Shown here: in pieces, positions 20,451-32,699 of the stretch
Layout of the letters: the number at the start of each line of letters is the position of its first letter
Position numbering within the stretch: position 1 is the stretch's first letter
Assembly: GCA_011800155.1 (NCBI GenBank)
Contig: CM022378.1
Location: 1 to 64,000 of the forward strand
DNA: 64,000 nt
Reading direction: 5' to 3'
Origin: Flammulina velutipes
Lineage: Eukaryota; Basidiomycota; Agaricomycetes; Agaricales; Physalacriaceae
Notes under the pieces: model-generated
Seen by the model: only the letters and a program-made list of their open reading frames with translations
The model's database searches: none
Told to the model about the DNA's origin: nothing
Translations under genes and position numbers: made by a program

Positions 20451-22831
20451 AATTCGTGGTGGGTCGTCGACCAGCAATAACGGAGGGCCTCCTAGGCGCA
20501 GCCAGGTCTTAAATAAAATACTTTTGATGGGAGAAGAAGACAAGGGGTAATCGTTGACGTGCCCCTTTAAGTTATTTACTTTATTATTATTTATTTATCC
20601 TCCATATCCAATCCGGATCTCCCAAATCCAATCTCGGTCCTTTCCGCCCCCCTCATTTGTCACCGGCTGCGGCGTACTAGTTCCCGGGATAGCGTGGCGC
20701 AGTGACTCGGCTCCTTGGGCTAGCCCCACTAGGACGGTCGAGCCTACGCGGTTGCATACAATTACATCCATCTCCTTCTTTCCTGCCTCGCTGGATCAAC
20801 TACATCGATGCTTGCTGCTACGACGACCCTCATACTCTTCCGCTGCAGGGAGGCGCTCGCGGAAAGATGTCCGTCTCTATCATATGGAGCGCACATCCCA
20901 TCCTTGACTTGCAAAAGTCTTCCGCCACAGCACATTACGTGCGCCCTGCTATTCACATCATTCCTCCCCCACGTATCCATCCATCTTACACCCAACAAGA
21001 TCCGAATGTAACCCAGCTATTCGTCCCGACGCCGATGTAAAACCTTGTACTCAGAGTCTCAGTCTTTAGATCTGCACCCGGCATCGACATCGACATCGAC
21101 ATCCTAACCATCGCGGATGGAGCTCAAATTACAGTATGCCCTACACGGGAGAACATCACATATTGTCGAAGCAGAGACAGCAGCGAGAAAAGAGCGTTTT
21201 ACTCCGCGTTCGGAACTCGAACACGAATACACACGTATCTTCATCATGAATCATGATATTTCTACGCGCTGCAAGATCGCCGCCTATCCCATCCATCAAG
21301 CGCCACCTAAACACCCATCATATTCACAAACTCAGCTCCGCGGTACAACTACGAATCACACATGCCGGCAGACCCGAGATGGGCGGAGCGTGAATTCCAT
21401 GAATGAATGGGGCAGGCTGGGTAATACACAATCTGTCAGTACATACGAGTCGGAGAGCCAAGGTCTAGCAAATAATTTGAATCGCGCCACATCGAATTGC
21501 AAACCTCCCGAGACATTGATCCCAAGCCCTCCCGCGAAAGCCATGCCATGCCCGTGAGACCGACCCACGCCACATCAGACACTCCCATCAGGGTAGTCCA
21601 CCCAAAAAGGCGATGCACATGCGTGCACACCTATTACCATAGCAGCTACACGAAGGGTTAGTCCTCGCCCTTAGGTAACGTTAAACGAATTGAAAAGGGG
21701 AAGTGGAAGAATGAACACACGGACTCGGAGCAAGATAAATCTCTTGTCTTGTCTCGTGCTTCAACAAAAGAAAGGGAGCTCCTAACGTGGAAAAAAAGAA
21801 AAAACAAGGCAGTGTTCAACACGATGATGCTCAGACACCGCGAGGAGTGAGGTGAGAAGGTGAGTCACTAATCCGGTATAAGGTTTGACCCTTCAAATGG
21901 GGATAACCGCATTGACTTAAGCTCATGTCTTAAGTTATGTTCACCCACTCCGAAGATCAGGTCACTTCAAATCCGCACGCGGAATATGTACGCCACCAAC
22001 AGAAAACGAAGACGGAGAGGAGAGAGAGAACTAGAACTTCCAAAAAAGGCCGTTACCATCCTATCGATCTCACACGTAAAATTGAGCCGGGTACGCTAGT
22101 TCTTCAACTTCAATACGTGGCGCAACCCTTCCTTGTGCCATCACACCCAATCCATCTGTCGCGCGCCTCAATTCCTAAGCTCCCTGCACAAGAATGGAAA
22201 CGGAAACCGGCATCGAATTTGAGCGCGGTCCGATCGGCCGACTGCGCCACATTTCATATGTCTAACCTTTCTTGGACTTGGGTCCGTTGATCAAATTGTG
22301 CACCTCCCCCAAAATCATGGCTCAAGAGACTGAGTCAACGCGCTCCTGCATCGCCGTAAATCGTACCGAATGACTTACCTCTGCTGACTCCGGTTCCTCG
22401 TCCAGGACGAGGGTAGATGTAGCTTGTTCAGCATTCCTATCGTGTGCCGGTGACGAAACAAGGCTGGGCTTTACCAATTCAACGAGTGGGAATAAAGCAA
22501 GCCAGGACGTCACCTCTTCTTCTTCTCAGACTCCATATGAATCCCCGCAAGGAGAGTCTTTCCGTCTATCACGAGGGCGCGCGAGGTACCAACACGTCAC
22601 TTCCTGCGGTAGCGAACCAATACCCAGACCTAGACCATTTCATAGGCGCGTCTTTTCATGTATGTGCTGGATGTTTCATCTGAGTTTATATGACAAGATA
22701 ATGTGAGCGGATGCTCGACTATTCAATTCCGAAATGAGTAGCTTACCTTTTGTTAATATAAGTACTAGTTTCGCCACGGGCTACATCGGTACGACTTGTA
22801 CTGTATAGGCAAGTAGATACAACTGCGGAGA
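20451..22831. other. Intergenic, no gene supported
   Basis: About 2.4 kb without a convincing coding region. It contains a short CATCGA-type microsatellite (21083-21102) and four copies of GTGGCGCA or its R variant (20694, 21483, 22117, 22243). The last, read on the minus strand as TGGCGCAGTCGG, resembles a tRNA A-box, but no cloverleaf can be completed. Confidence 0.45.
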
Positions 22832-23827
22832 CTACAGATCGACCTAAACCACAATATCAGCTCTGAAATTCACAGACGCGACGGGAAAACATACCTCGGA
22901 TATCGCCAGCTGAACCTCACCATTAACAAACTCAATACACCTCCTCACTTCCGCCGGACTACAAGAACGAGACGTACACTGGCGCGCAGCCGCCACGATC
23001 GCCTCATCCACGATTTCCTTGCAAAGCACAACCTTACCCGGACAATCCCGTATCTTCTGCCGACACGCCTTCAGAAACTCCGGCAACCAACCATGCACCC
23101 ATCGTTTTTCCCCACCCGCCTCCACGCCAAAGGTGAGTATTTGCGAACACGTCAAACACACGATGCGGCCGGCGCTATCCGTTGTAGTGTTCGCCGCGAA
23201 GACATCCGTAATGGCGCCTTTGGCTGAGAACGTAGAGTCCACGTCGAGTAAGTTATACGCCGCATCCCCACAATCCACAAAATAATTCAACAGGAGCTGA
23301 TAATCGAGCGCCGTAGCAAGCGCAAGCGCATGCGGCAGCTCACGATACTGCATCAAAGGTATCCTCAGCGTCTCCCGAGCCGCCAAACGCGCCAAGTCAT
23401 CCCACTCCACATGGCGAGCAATAGCATAGACGCTAATCGGATCCTTCTCCACCATCTCAGCCTCCAGCAGTATACTCTTGAAACGCTCTTCCGCATCCCC
23501 CATCCCGTACTTGCGAAGAGCCGACACTAGAGGCGTCTCGACGATTACGGAAACCAAATACGACGCTAGTATCGTCCCGGGATAGCACAAGCGCAAGATC
23601 GCTGTCATCGTCCGGGAGTCTTCGGGTGCTTCGTAAACATCGCGCGTCTCGTCCTCCGAGTTGTTTGCGAGGTGGTTGGAGAAGAACGGAGACGCGTAGG
23701 TGAGAAACGCTTTAACGACGAAAAATGATACATCGTCGGCAGTGCGCACGATCAAGTCCGATCTGGCGGGATTATCGAAGGGGCTTGGAGCAGTAGACGT
23801 GGGCTTGTCAGAGTGGGCTGGTTCCAT
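22832..23827 (-). CDS. BTB/POZ domain protein
   Basis: An uninterrupted frame of 327 codons from ATG 23827. The N-terminal BTB domain is typical: SDLIVRTADDVSFFVVKAFL, then TYASPFFSNHL, then a YPGTIL turn and the helical region (LRKYGMGDAEERFKSILLEAE). C-terminal helices contain a conserved-type PLMQYRELPHALALATALDY segment. This is the common basidiomycete stand-alone BTB type, probably a protein-interaction adaptor. The frame stops at 22844. A well-formed 51-base intron (GTATGT, branch GCTGAT, TTTAG) just before it would replace the last residues with VDL and stop at 22832. Confidence 0.8.
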
Positions 23828-25776
23828 GAGCTCGTCGTTGGCAAATAAATTTTGAACAGGGATGTATATTCGCCAATATAGGCCTCGAGGCGCGTCGATT
23901 TGATGTAGTATATTAGATCACGCACGAGTTTGATAGTTCGTACGCGAAGCTCTTGGTTCTACGAGCCGCTCTTCTCAATCATCGTCAAGAAAATTAGGCT
24001 GTGAAGTTGGACTTACGACAAACATAATACACCGCACGTGCGTGCACGTTCCACGACCGCCACACGTCTGAACGGCATTGCCACATTGGAACAATCGCCC
24101 ACAGCCATCGATCATCGCTGATGCGGGTGAACGTCGGAGTGAATGAACCAGAGGCTGGGGATTCAGCGACGTCTCACACGTAACTCAGCATGGAAAGATC
24201 CGGACACACTGCCTCCTTTGTCAATGCGTTCGAGAACGACAGCCCGGTAGCGTGATGTGATGGAGGAGGTCAAGCCACCGCGAGAGGATGTCGTGAACAG
24301 CACTGGACCTAAGGGTAAGAGTTCATCTATGATCGTTAGAGGAAGGACGGCAAGTTCGAATAGACGCCTCCTCGTTCTCCCCGACTGTAAGCGCAGCGGC
24401 AGAAGACCAAAACGGCAAACCCCAGCGATACAGCATGTAATCCGGCAATCACCCATCCCCATTCCGTCCAAAGAAAGCAAGACTGCCCACTCACCTTCCA
24501 TAACAATCGAGCTGTCTTCGTCTAGCGATACGATAGAAGGCTTCAGCACCCTGATATTTGGTTCACTTAAGCTCAACGAATGAGGGTAGCGAGAGAACTC
24601 ACGGAAACACGTCCACATGAAGAGTTCGAAAGGAGATACTACACACAGACTCTCGCCAGCGCATATCCATCTTTCATCAATCGCACAAAGTCAGGTTCCA
24701 GTAAGAGGGATATGTGACAGACGGTATCATGCCTGTTCCGTTGCCGACACTGACATTGTATACATCCCACCCCGGCCGCTGTTGAGGAACGTAAGATTGG
24801 GTCTCCCGCTGAGATCGCTGGCTATGGGATGAACGTTGTAACTTTAGGGACGTCAAGAGCCACTGTATGACATTGGGGTCGTCTTAAGCTAGCACGAACG
24901 AAACAAGCCGGTCGGAAAGGAGCAAACATCTGAACTTCGAAGCGAGTCGTAAGATCCCGTCAGTCGCCACAGAGGAAGCTAAGGGATCATTAGGTGTCGT
25001 TTTTGTAACCAAATCGTTGACAGGTATTCCGAGGACGAGAAACACGTAGTCGTCGCGTCCAACATAGTAAGATCATGACGGTCACTATTCAAGCCGTGTT
25101 CTGTTTGGTAGTGTTTGTCTTCGGGGCTCTGCGTCTGTGGCGTAAAAGACGTCTTGCTATTGCCAATTCAAACATGTATAAGTTAAGCGAGTGGTACTTC
25201 TCGTCTTATGATATACCAGGATATTACCAGTGCATTTCATTATCCCAAACAAACCTCCCCGTCAGCCCGTTTCCCGTTTCCCCAAAGAACGTCCTGTTCA
25301 CATGCATTTGGGAATGCAACTGGAAAGGTGCACTTTAGAAACAATCTTATCTCAAGCCAAACAGTATCAGGCTGGGTGTCTTGGAGACCCACAACCAGTA
25401 CCAAAACCTTCCCAATGCTTTCGGCGAAAGGACTTCAACGTCCAATAAGGTGCCCGTATAGACTCCTACGAATTGATACAATAGCTCGCACTTCACATGC
25501 CGCATACTATTGGGGTATCTTTGTGCGCCCTGTGGCGTGAAATTTATCTTTTTATTAAGTTTTCATCTAAATGTACATAAATAAAACGGATAGCTCTGTA
25601 ACTCCAGCGAGAGTCGCCAGCCTTCGAAGGCTCCGTGCGTAGAGTCCTGCCTCCGCCTTCACGCCTTTTGGGCCATAAGGATTCAGCGGGACTTGAAATG
25701 CCAGAATTTCAGGGAGGGGGTTGGTGGTAGAGAAAATTCGGGATGGGTATCATCTGTTGTGCATCGTCAGTATCAA
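23828..25776. other. Intergenic, no gene supported
   Basis: The longest frames are minus 24163-24618 and plus 25075-25338. The second begins with one hydrophobic helix and a basic stretch (LRLWRKRRLAIAN) but no domain follows. Neither has enough support to be called. Confidence 0.4.
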
Positions 25777-26580
25777 CTATGCAAGGAGGAAGAACATCGT
25801 ACATGCGACACATCCAGCACCACGTAGTCTATCCAGAATCCGCGTGAGCTGCATCTGCCGCCCAGAAGTGTATCTATAGCTCAGCTTCTCCAAGCGTGGG
25901 AAAATCGTACCATTGCTAAACAAGGCCGCGAAAAGATTAGATGACGCTGGGTTCGACTCCCTGTCTTCCGTTATGTCCAGTGCCTTTATATTGGGTAGCG
26001 GTGAGACCGCGAGATGGGAGGAGATAGCAGCAATATCAACAGCAGGTGTCAAGCATAAAGCCTACAGATCCTCAAAACGAAATCCCAGAGGTGACCGGAT
26101 TTCATTAAGGTGGGGAAAGGTCTGCCATAGTTCAGATACGTTCCTCCCCACAAAGTCATGTATACTCAAACTCGTCAACGCAGCGCTCGATGCATACAAC
26201 CCTTCGGCGTGCTCAGTGGATACGCAATGTCTCAATGGATACGAACTCGAGACGAGTGCACGATCTGCGAGTAATGGATATTTGTATAGATACTGGCAGT
26301 CGCTCCTCCCTATCCGAACGGCCTTCGGACCTAGTGCGCTCTGGATAAAGAGAAGCGTTTGACATTCAAACGCCACGCCAAGCGCGCGTGGCGCCGAATA
26401 GCATGGGCGGCGTCTTTCCAGACGAGGAAAAGACGTCGGGCTGGTTTGGGGTGACGTCTTCGGCGAGGAGGTCGATGATTTTATAATTCCGTGGGTGCTG
26501 GTCTTCCAGAGCCGTAGAGGAACATCCGAAGGAATCACGTCCTTCGCAATAGGCTCCTCTGAAAGCTTATCAATGAGCAT
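25777..26580 (-). pseudogene. F-box/LRR-like remnant with in-frame stop
   Basis: Two minus-strand frames in the same register (26580-26062 and 26052-25777) are separated by a single TAG at 26062-26064. The combined protein has leucine-rich-repeat-like stretches (LTSLSIHDF, FPHLNEIRS, LPNIKALDIT, FPRLEKLSYRY) like the C-terminal part of Agaricomycete F-box proteins. No F-box is visible upstream, so it is a 5'-truncated remnant. An intron spanning the stop is possible (GTAGGC within it), but the acceptor is weak. Confidence 0.45.
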
Positions 26581-27866
26581 TCAACAGGATGGGTCTATGG
26601 CTTTATTTTTGGTCAGCATATAAAGCGTCTTCAGGAAACGCGAAGAACATACGCTGGTCAAAGATCTTAACGTGGTGGAAACACGCTAAGCATGAGAGAA
26701 TAAGTACATCAGGAAAATCGGGGTTCGCGTAGGACGGCATATTCCGCCGGAAAGCGCGTAACAGTGCGTAAAACACTGTATGCAGCGTTTTCGGTCAGAC
26801 GTAGCCAGAATTTGTTGCTTGCAACATATGGGTGTGTATTACAGAAGAAAGCCATGTATTAGGGGAGGGTATAGTGTAGTCCAACTATTGAAAGTCTGTA
26901 TTCAGTCTACCTGCCTCAATAATATAATTGGTACGTCACTGTGCTATTGCCCTTCTCATACATCATGTCTCTGCGCGCTTTATACCATCCTTCCGCATCG
27001 GTACTGGCCACTCTCACCACCAATTGGGGACCACGCACATGCCCGACCCTTCCGTTATCCACAAACGAAGAGCCAATCATAGCTACATCTGAGAGAGCAT
27101 TAGTATTCATCTCAGTGAATGGTGGCAAGCACATACATTTCTATCACAGCCACCTCCCGTAGTACATCCATAGGGCTAGAGTAGAGCGTGAAGGAAAGTG
27201 TGTCGTCGCGACTCGTTGAAGCCTGCGACTTTCGCACGGCCCGGCACAGGCGGCGTGACGTTGTAGCGTGCTGATAGGTGAAAGTCGAGACTGACTGTGC
27301 AGCGCTCTGGTCCGTCCATAGAGTGGTAAAGCTACATAGGTGTCTGTTAATGCATGTTATGCAAGGAGCAAATGTGGTGGGAAGGCAGAGGACGTGAGGA
27401 CCCGTTCGGTGAAAGAATGCGACGACTGTGGTTGCGCCCCGTTCGGCGGAGTCGTTGCTTTTCCGTAGACGCCAGGATCAGCATGCCCAGTGGCGAGCCA
27501 AGTGCGGGAAAATTGTCCACTGTGAGATTGCGCGTCTGTCGCCCCGGTCACTGTGGGTTAATATACCCTCCTTGCCCATATAGCTCTTACCAGCGCCACC
27601 ATCGTCGTTGACATTATTGGTGTTCGTTCGTGGTCCGGCCCAGTGCTGGACTTTAATTATCAGACGACACAGAAGACAAGACCATCGTGCTCACCTATGC
27701 AAACTCGTGCCCATAGAGTATGAGGCACATAGAGCTAAATGTGAGCACCACTATAGCAAATATGAGAGAAGTTGATAACGAGGGAAGAAACGAAGAATTG
27801 TTCCAAGTCAGCTTGCCGACGGCACTTGCCATCACGTGAATGTTGGTATTCACGGTCCGGGTCCGA
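26581..27866. other. Intergenic, no gene supported
   Basis: Only short frames of low coding quality. GTGCGTAAA-like words near 26775 resemble the arms of the inverted repeat at 29030-29083. Confidence 0.4.
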
Positions 27867-28820
27867 ATGAACTTCCTTCTCTCTGACTCTCACCATCCTG
27901 GCGCTGTCACCTCTGGAGAGTACTTGGTCTCCATGGAAGGCCTGGACGTCTGCTAACGAACTATGGTTAATAGGAGCTCCGCTGTTGAACTCAGATGTTT
28001 CTGGGTTCTATACGACGGTCAGGTACGTCAACCACTCTTATTTTCTGTTTTCTTGTATTGACACTTCTTCCTCTTCATGACTCGGACGTCTGCCACGTCA
28101 TCTTGAGCGTGTGGTGAAGACGCGGCCCATGAACCTCAACAGCCATCAGCCCATTTCCATGCACCTTGTTTTTTTGGCACGCGCACGCCGCAGGATGTCT
28201 TCTCTATCTTCTGTGGTACGCATATTCCGTGCTGCGCTGCTACATTCTCTGAATGTTTCCAAGTGTCATAACGAGGAGGGTCAGGTACATGTCGCTCTTC
28301 GTTGACAACACTTACATTTCCCCCGAGCCTTTTCTGAAGTGTTTGCTCTCCTTGGTCGTATTCCCTCTGTTGCTAGTTACCAGCCCTCGCTTTCCACTTG
28401 CATGTGTGTATTCTTTCCTTCCCTGATTTTCTGGCAACTCATTGTCTCACAGGCTCACCACATTCAAGAACGGTACCATCACCTCTGTCGACGTCCCCGC
28501 TGGCAATTTGACTGATCCCACCCTCAACATCATCCGTTTGGATGTCACCGTCGTGTTTTCTTGTGGCTCAACATCTACTCCATTGAAAACTTACGCTCTT
28601 ATCAAGGGCCGCTGTATTACTTCAATCAATGTCGACGACATAGCTGTGACAGTGTCGGACAAGTGGCTGGTAAATTTAACGTTAATGTATGTCTTGACTG
28701 TAACGTTCGTTTTCTTTACTAATTTTAGTACTATTTGCAGATCAGTAACACCAGCTACGACTTTTTTGCCTTTTGCCTCTGTTTGTGTTAGTGTGTATGG
28801 GAGCAGGTTTGTAGTGTAGT
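27867..28820 (+). CDS. Hypothetical spliced gene or remnant
   Basis: A short exon from ATG 27867 (HHPGAVTSGEYL) can be joined by an intron with a TGCTAAC branch to GAPLLNSDVSGFYTTVR, which ends at a GTACGT donor. A third coding-like exon begins after a TCACAG acceptor at 28453 (LTTFKNGTITSVDVPAGNL). It continues open to 28819. The connection between the second and third pieces was not resolved. No domain is recognised. Probably a diverged or decayed gene. Confidence 0.25.
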
Positions 28821-29499
28821 CCAGTCATACTATAACTGTTGTATGTAGTCTCAATCAACTGTTTGTACCCATTCTACCTGTGTCCTTCATCTTTTTACTG
28901 GTGTGCTCATCTGACTGAGGATTGTGCAAGAGAAGGGCATATTCAGGTAGATTACAGTGGGTTATGTTGAATTCAGGCTAATACACTCGAAAAATGTACC
29001 CGATATGTGCCGGGCTGCAATCATACAGCCATTTCCGACGTTTTACGCAACGGTGCGTAAATGTGCGTAAAATGACGGAAATGATCATATCACGCTGCAA
29101 ATGAATGGACACCTACCATTTCTAGCTCGTCCTGGCCATCTCTGTATACCCTGTTTTTCCTGATGTAACCCGTTCCCAAACGACAGTCATGGACTCGGCA
29201 AGCTGGATCGACGTCGAGAATGAACCGTACATATGGAAGTCCGAGAAACGACCACGGTCATATGGGACGAGGGACAGTTTCGACAAAATACATGCATAAT
29301 TTGATAGTACAAGATTCCAGAATGTTACTGTAGTGATTCCTAAACCACAGCATCAGCTCTACATCCACATCCCAAGCTCACTCTCATGCATACCTAAACA
29401 TTCAAAGCAACCTCCCAAACTTCCCATCGCGCTTATAACTCCCCTCCTCCTCAGGCGCTACATCCATCATACATCAATCCAACCCCCCTCTCAAAAGCC
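28821..29499. other. Intergenic with an inverted repeat
   Basis: No gene seen. It contains the 20-base inverted repeat described separately. Confidence 0.45.
29030..29083. repeat. Inverted repeat, 20-base arms
   Basis: The arms 29030-29049 and 29064-29083 match at 18 of 20 positions around a 14-base spacer. TGCGTAAA occurs both in the spacer and in the right arm. It could be a hairpin, a dimeric protein-binding site or a short transposon relic. No coding region lies inside it. Confidence 0.6.
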
Positions 29500-30548
29500 T
29501 CACACAAAAAACTCACCAAATCCATTCGCCCCAGTCCACACCGCAGGGCCCGGCATCACATACTGGCTCGCAGGATAATCATACACATTGAACACCATCC
29601 CAGGGGACGAGTCGGTATATGCGCTGCTTCATCGTCAGTTCATGGTAGGGAAGTAGTGGGACGAGAGGGCATACCCAGGGAAGGCAACGCCCGACGAAGG
29701 AAGAGGGACGGAGCCAGAGCCCGTGACGGTGATCTGGTTGCAGGACATATCTGCAAGCGCTCGCGATCAGCCATACATAACACAGAGACAGTGGTGAAAA
29801 GCACAGAGTTGGACTCCGCGGAGAGGGTTAGAGCTGTAGAGGACGTTGGCTTCGTGCAGCGTCACGAGTTCAACGCGCAAGAGATATTCTCCAGGCGCGA
29901 GGTTTTGGGGGATCTTGAAGTTGACTTTGCCTATTTTTTCGTGTTCAATGTTTGGCGAGTTGGATGAAGGAAAGAAATGGCATACCGCCATTGTTCTTCA
30001 TCTTGATTACACCCCATTGAGAACCGTCCCATCCGCTCTCGAAGATCTTGACCCACTGGGCTTGGCCGGCCGTAACACTCTGCGCATCGTTAGCTAGTGA
30101 GAGAATAATTATATTTTGAGAAGTTACCCTGGGAGCCAAGTAGACGACAATTGGCCCGACATGGCTGGGATCGATAATATCATCGTTACTGCGCATATTA
30201 AGCAGCGAGATGAAGAATGACGACGCGTACAAACCGCCAGTTATGGAACCACTCAGAGGTAACGGTCGCCCCCGCCGGTATGGAAACCGAGCCAGAAACA
30301 GGAGAAGTTCCACCGACGTTACAGAACACGTCGTTCCTGGACGACCAAATCAGTCGTAAAAACGTAACTGAGCTAATAACAACTCACGATTTGAGATTCT
30401 TGACAGGATTATTCGTCGGCGGCTGGCGAATGTATCTTCCCGCGCCTTCACCTTGGTCGGCACCGTTGACGTGAAGAGACCACTCCCGAGTGTGGGCCGA
30501 GGCAAGACCGAGGAAGGCGGCGCTGGCGAGTGCGATGGAGAACTTCAT
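29500..30548 (-). CDS. Secreted AA9 lytic polysaccharide monooxygenase (former GH61)
   Basis: Seven exons: 30548-30388, 30336-30235, 30188-30128, 30079-29986, 29930-29805, 29750-29675 and 29623-29500 (247 residues, all phases consistent). An 18-residue signal peptide ends before His19, so the mature protein starts with the histidine needed for the copper brace. His85 (in SEWFHN) is the likely second brace ligand. His165 (VTLHEAN), Gln180 and the axial Tyr182 (VQLYMSC) are present, and Cys59/Cys185 could form the usual disulfide. The end ([11 protein letters not shown] ... PGPAVWTG) is family-typical, with no CBM1. AA9 enzymes oxidatively cleave cellulose and some hemicelluloses outside the cell. 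The last exon runs into GFGEFFV; a further 3' intron is possible. Confidence 0.9.
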
Positions 30549-31080
30549 GATCAGACAACGATCAGCCTGCGAAAGAACGAGAGTCGTCAAGCACTGATTA
30601 TATAGCGCGAAGCCGAGGGGGAAGATCAGCCAGACCAAGGCCGGGATTTCAGCGACCTTGAGTTGAGACCCGTGCCTGATACATGGCGTTCACTTGTACC
30701 AAGTGGCCGACAAAAGTCCTAGGACGACGTCAGCTTTTTCTGATTTTCTACAAGGTGGGTCTATGCTCGCCTTGGATTGGTATCGGCAGAGAATGGGACG
30801 CGTTTCGGGGCGATAACGAGTACGGAGGACAATTTCGTAAAGGCTGAGATGTCCCTCGGCGAAAGTAGTCCTGGGTCCGCAATAAGCAGAGCTCACGCGC
30901 TCATTTTACATACGGTAGACCACTGCAAGATGCCCTGGTAAGGCCAAAACGTCGCTACCTCGCATGTAGTTGAAGGGCGAGCCCGGACGCAAATCGGAAC
31001 GTAGGACCGGACGAATCTTAAGTTCGTGATAGAATCCAGGACTGTGTGTCAGAAAGCGTTAAGTTGTATGAGGCTAGTCT
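30549..31080. other. Intergenic, promoter side of the AA9 gene
   Basis: No coding region supported. Confidence 0.4.
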
Positions 31081-31995
31081 ATAATGCCTCATTTGGCCGT
31101 TAACGCGTCGTCGTCGCGTCAGATGGTGGTGGCACTGTCCAAGCCGGGTTGGCAAACAACGCCAAAGTCGGACCGTCTTCCGAAGCGACCGCTTGGCGAC
31201 CACCACCATCTCTCTCTGCTCCCTCATTTCGTCGCTTTCCAGCTAGCTAGGGCCATGCACAACCCCCGCGACGCGGAATCTCAAGTCACGTAGAGAGGTG
31301 TGAAGTAGAAACATTGCAGATGCATGGTCACGAATTATGTGCGTCTCCTGCTTATGGTTTTGCCCTTTCTGACTCGAGCTGCAACGCCTAGACGAACTAC
31401 TGCGCGCTATATCGTGTCCGAAGACCTTCGTACTCAAACGTGGGCTACCGCTGATTAGGATGCAACATTCCCTCAAGCTGGTCGCCGAGACAGCAGAGGA
31501 GCAGGATTCGACGCCGACCTTGTCTGACGTAGAGGTGTCGGAGCTGCATGCTACCTTTATCTCTCCCATTTCCTGTGCGTATATGACATCCTCTCCTTCG
31601 GGCTACCCCTTGTTTACAAAACTACAGAGATCGATATTCTGCGCGTCCTTGCTCTATGCGTTGGGGATCTGATTACTCTCCTTCTGCCCCATCGCATTTG
31701 CCTCGCCTGGATCATGCTCCGCCGAGATCGAAATATCAACGTGTATGGATGCCTTGACCATGGACTCGTACCGTGTTCGACGACACCGTCATGCCCGTCG
31801 CCGCCTCCTCCATTTTCCCATTTCGAACGAGTTATGCAGGCGGTTCACTTGGGCCGCCTGCGACTCTACGAAATATCCTTCCTCACCAGACGAATCAAAC
31901 GGGTGGCAGAAACCACAGCTGGCGGATTTTCTCTCCGTATCTCGACGTATCGTTACGGATTTTTCGTTCGCGGCGGTGAGGTAGGTACACTGGGC
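31081..31995. repeat. Dispersed repeated segment, copy 1
   Basis: Shares two ordered blocks with 34530-34925: GTCGTCGCGTCA...CACTGTCCAAGC...TTGG (31109 and 34558) and CATTTCGAA...TATGCAGGCGGTTCA...CTGCGACTCTACGAAATA (31826 and 34829). The second block also occurs at 47260-47320. Frames differ between copies, so it is either non-coding or a decayed gene family. Confidence 0.6.
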
Positions 31996-32699
31996 GATGC
32001 GCCTATGCCGACGTGGTATCTAAGGGTCTTCCTGGCGTCATAACCCGCTGATACTCGTCCTTACAGCCCGAGACGCTACCGGACTTCCTACTCCCCACAT
32101 AGTTGATCGATGTTGTGGGGAACAGTGCGTTAAGGCAGGGGATGCAGGAGCCCTCTCCCGTCAACTTTTCTTCGTTCAATTTGGGTTTGCTGAGGATGAG
32201 ATCGCGCGCCAACGACGTGTTCGGAAGGTATTCCTTAAACTTGTCAATAATGTTTGATTCTCACCGGTGACTTACAGATGTCGTTCGTTCGTACAACGAT
32301 TGATCTGGCGCTGAACCCCGCAAAACCACGGACAGAAATCTCCTCAGACCGAGCTGTTCAATCTCAACGCTATGTTGCGCCACACGGTAATCGCAGTATG
32401 CATAAAGTGCATAAGTATCCATCTCAGTACTCCTGGAATTTGACCAGAACGTCGAATCTCTCAGACGATCCGTTGTATGGCGGTAACGGGCAGACAATGA
32501 AAGTTTTCCATCACGCATTTGGTCGGACCTTTTCACACGATCACTTCCAAATTCTCATTGTTCAAGCAGAATACAATCAGGCGCGCGAGACGCGAGAACT
32601 ACAAAATGTACACTCATCCCATCATCTTCTTCCGTTCCCCTGCGCCACCTCAGCGTATCCCGTCCTTCCGTCTAAGCCCACCCACATCTCATCACCAGA
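31996..32699. other. Upstream region of the F-box gene
   Basis: From about 32340 onward it matches the region upstream of the paralogous F-box gene at 48149, including TCAATCTCAACGCTAT followed by TGCGCCACA (32376 and 47818) and TGCGCCAC near the start codon (32641 and 48089). Confidence 0.55.

Noticed and set aside
22200..22260. TGGCGCAGTCGG on the minus strand, like a tRNA A-box
   Set aside because: No acceptor, anticodon or T-arm pairing can be built. It is one of the scattered GTGGCGCA sites.
24163..24618. 151-codon minus-strand frame with hydrophobic stretches
   Set aside because: It overlaps an equally long plus-strand frame, has no domain, and a possible GTGAGT donor interrupts it. 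Coding support is insufficient.
25075..25338. Frame beginning with a membrane helix, considered as a cytochrome P450 N-terminus
   Set aside because: After the helix and basic stretch there is no proline-rich hinge or any P450 motif, and no continuation after splicing.
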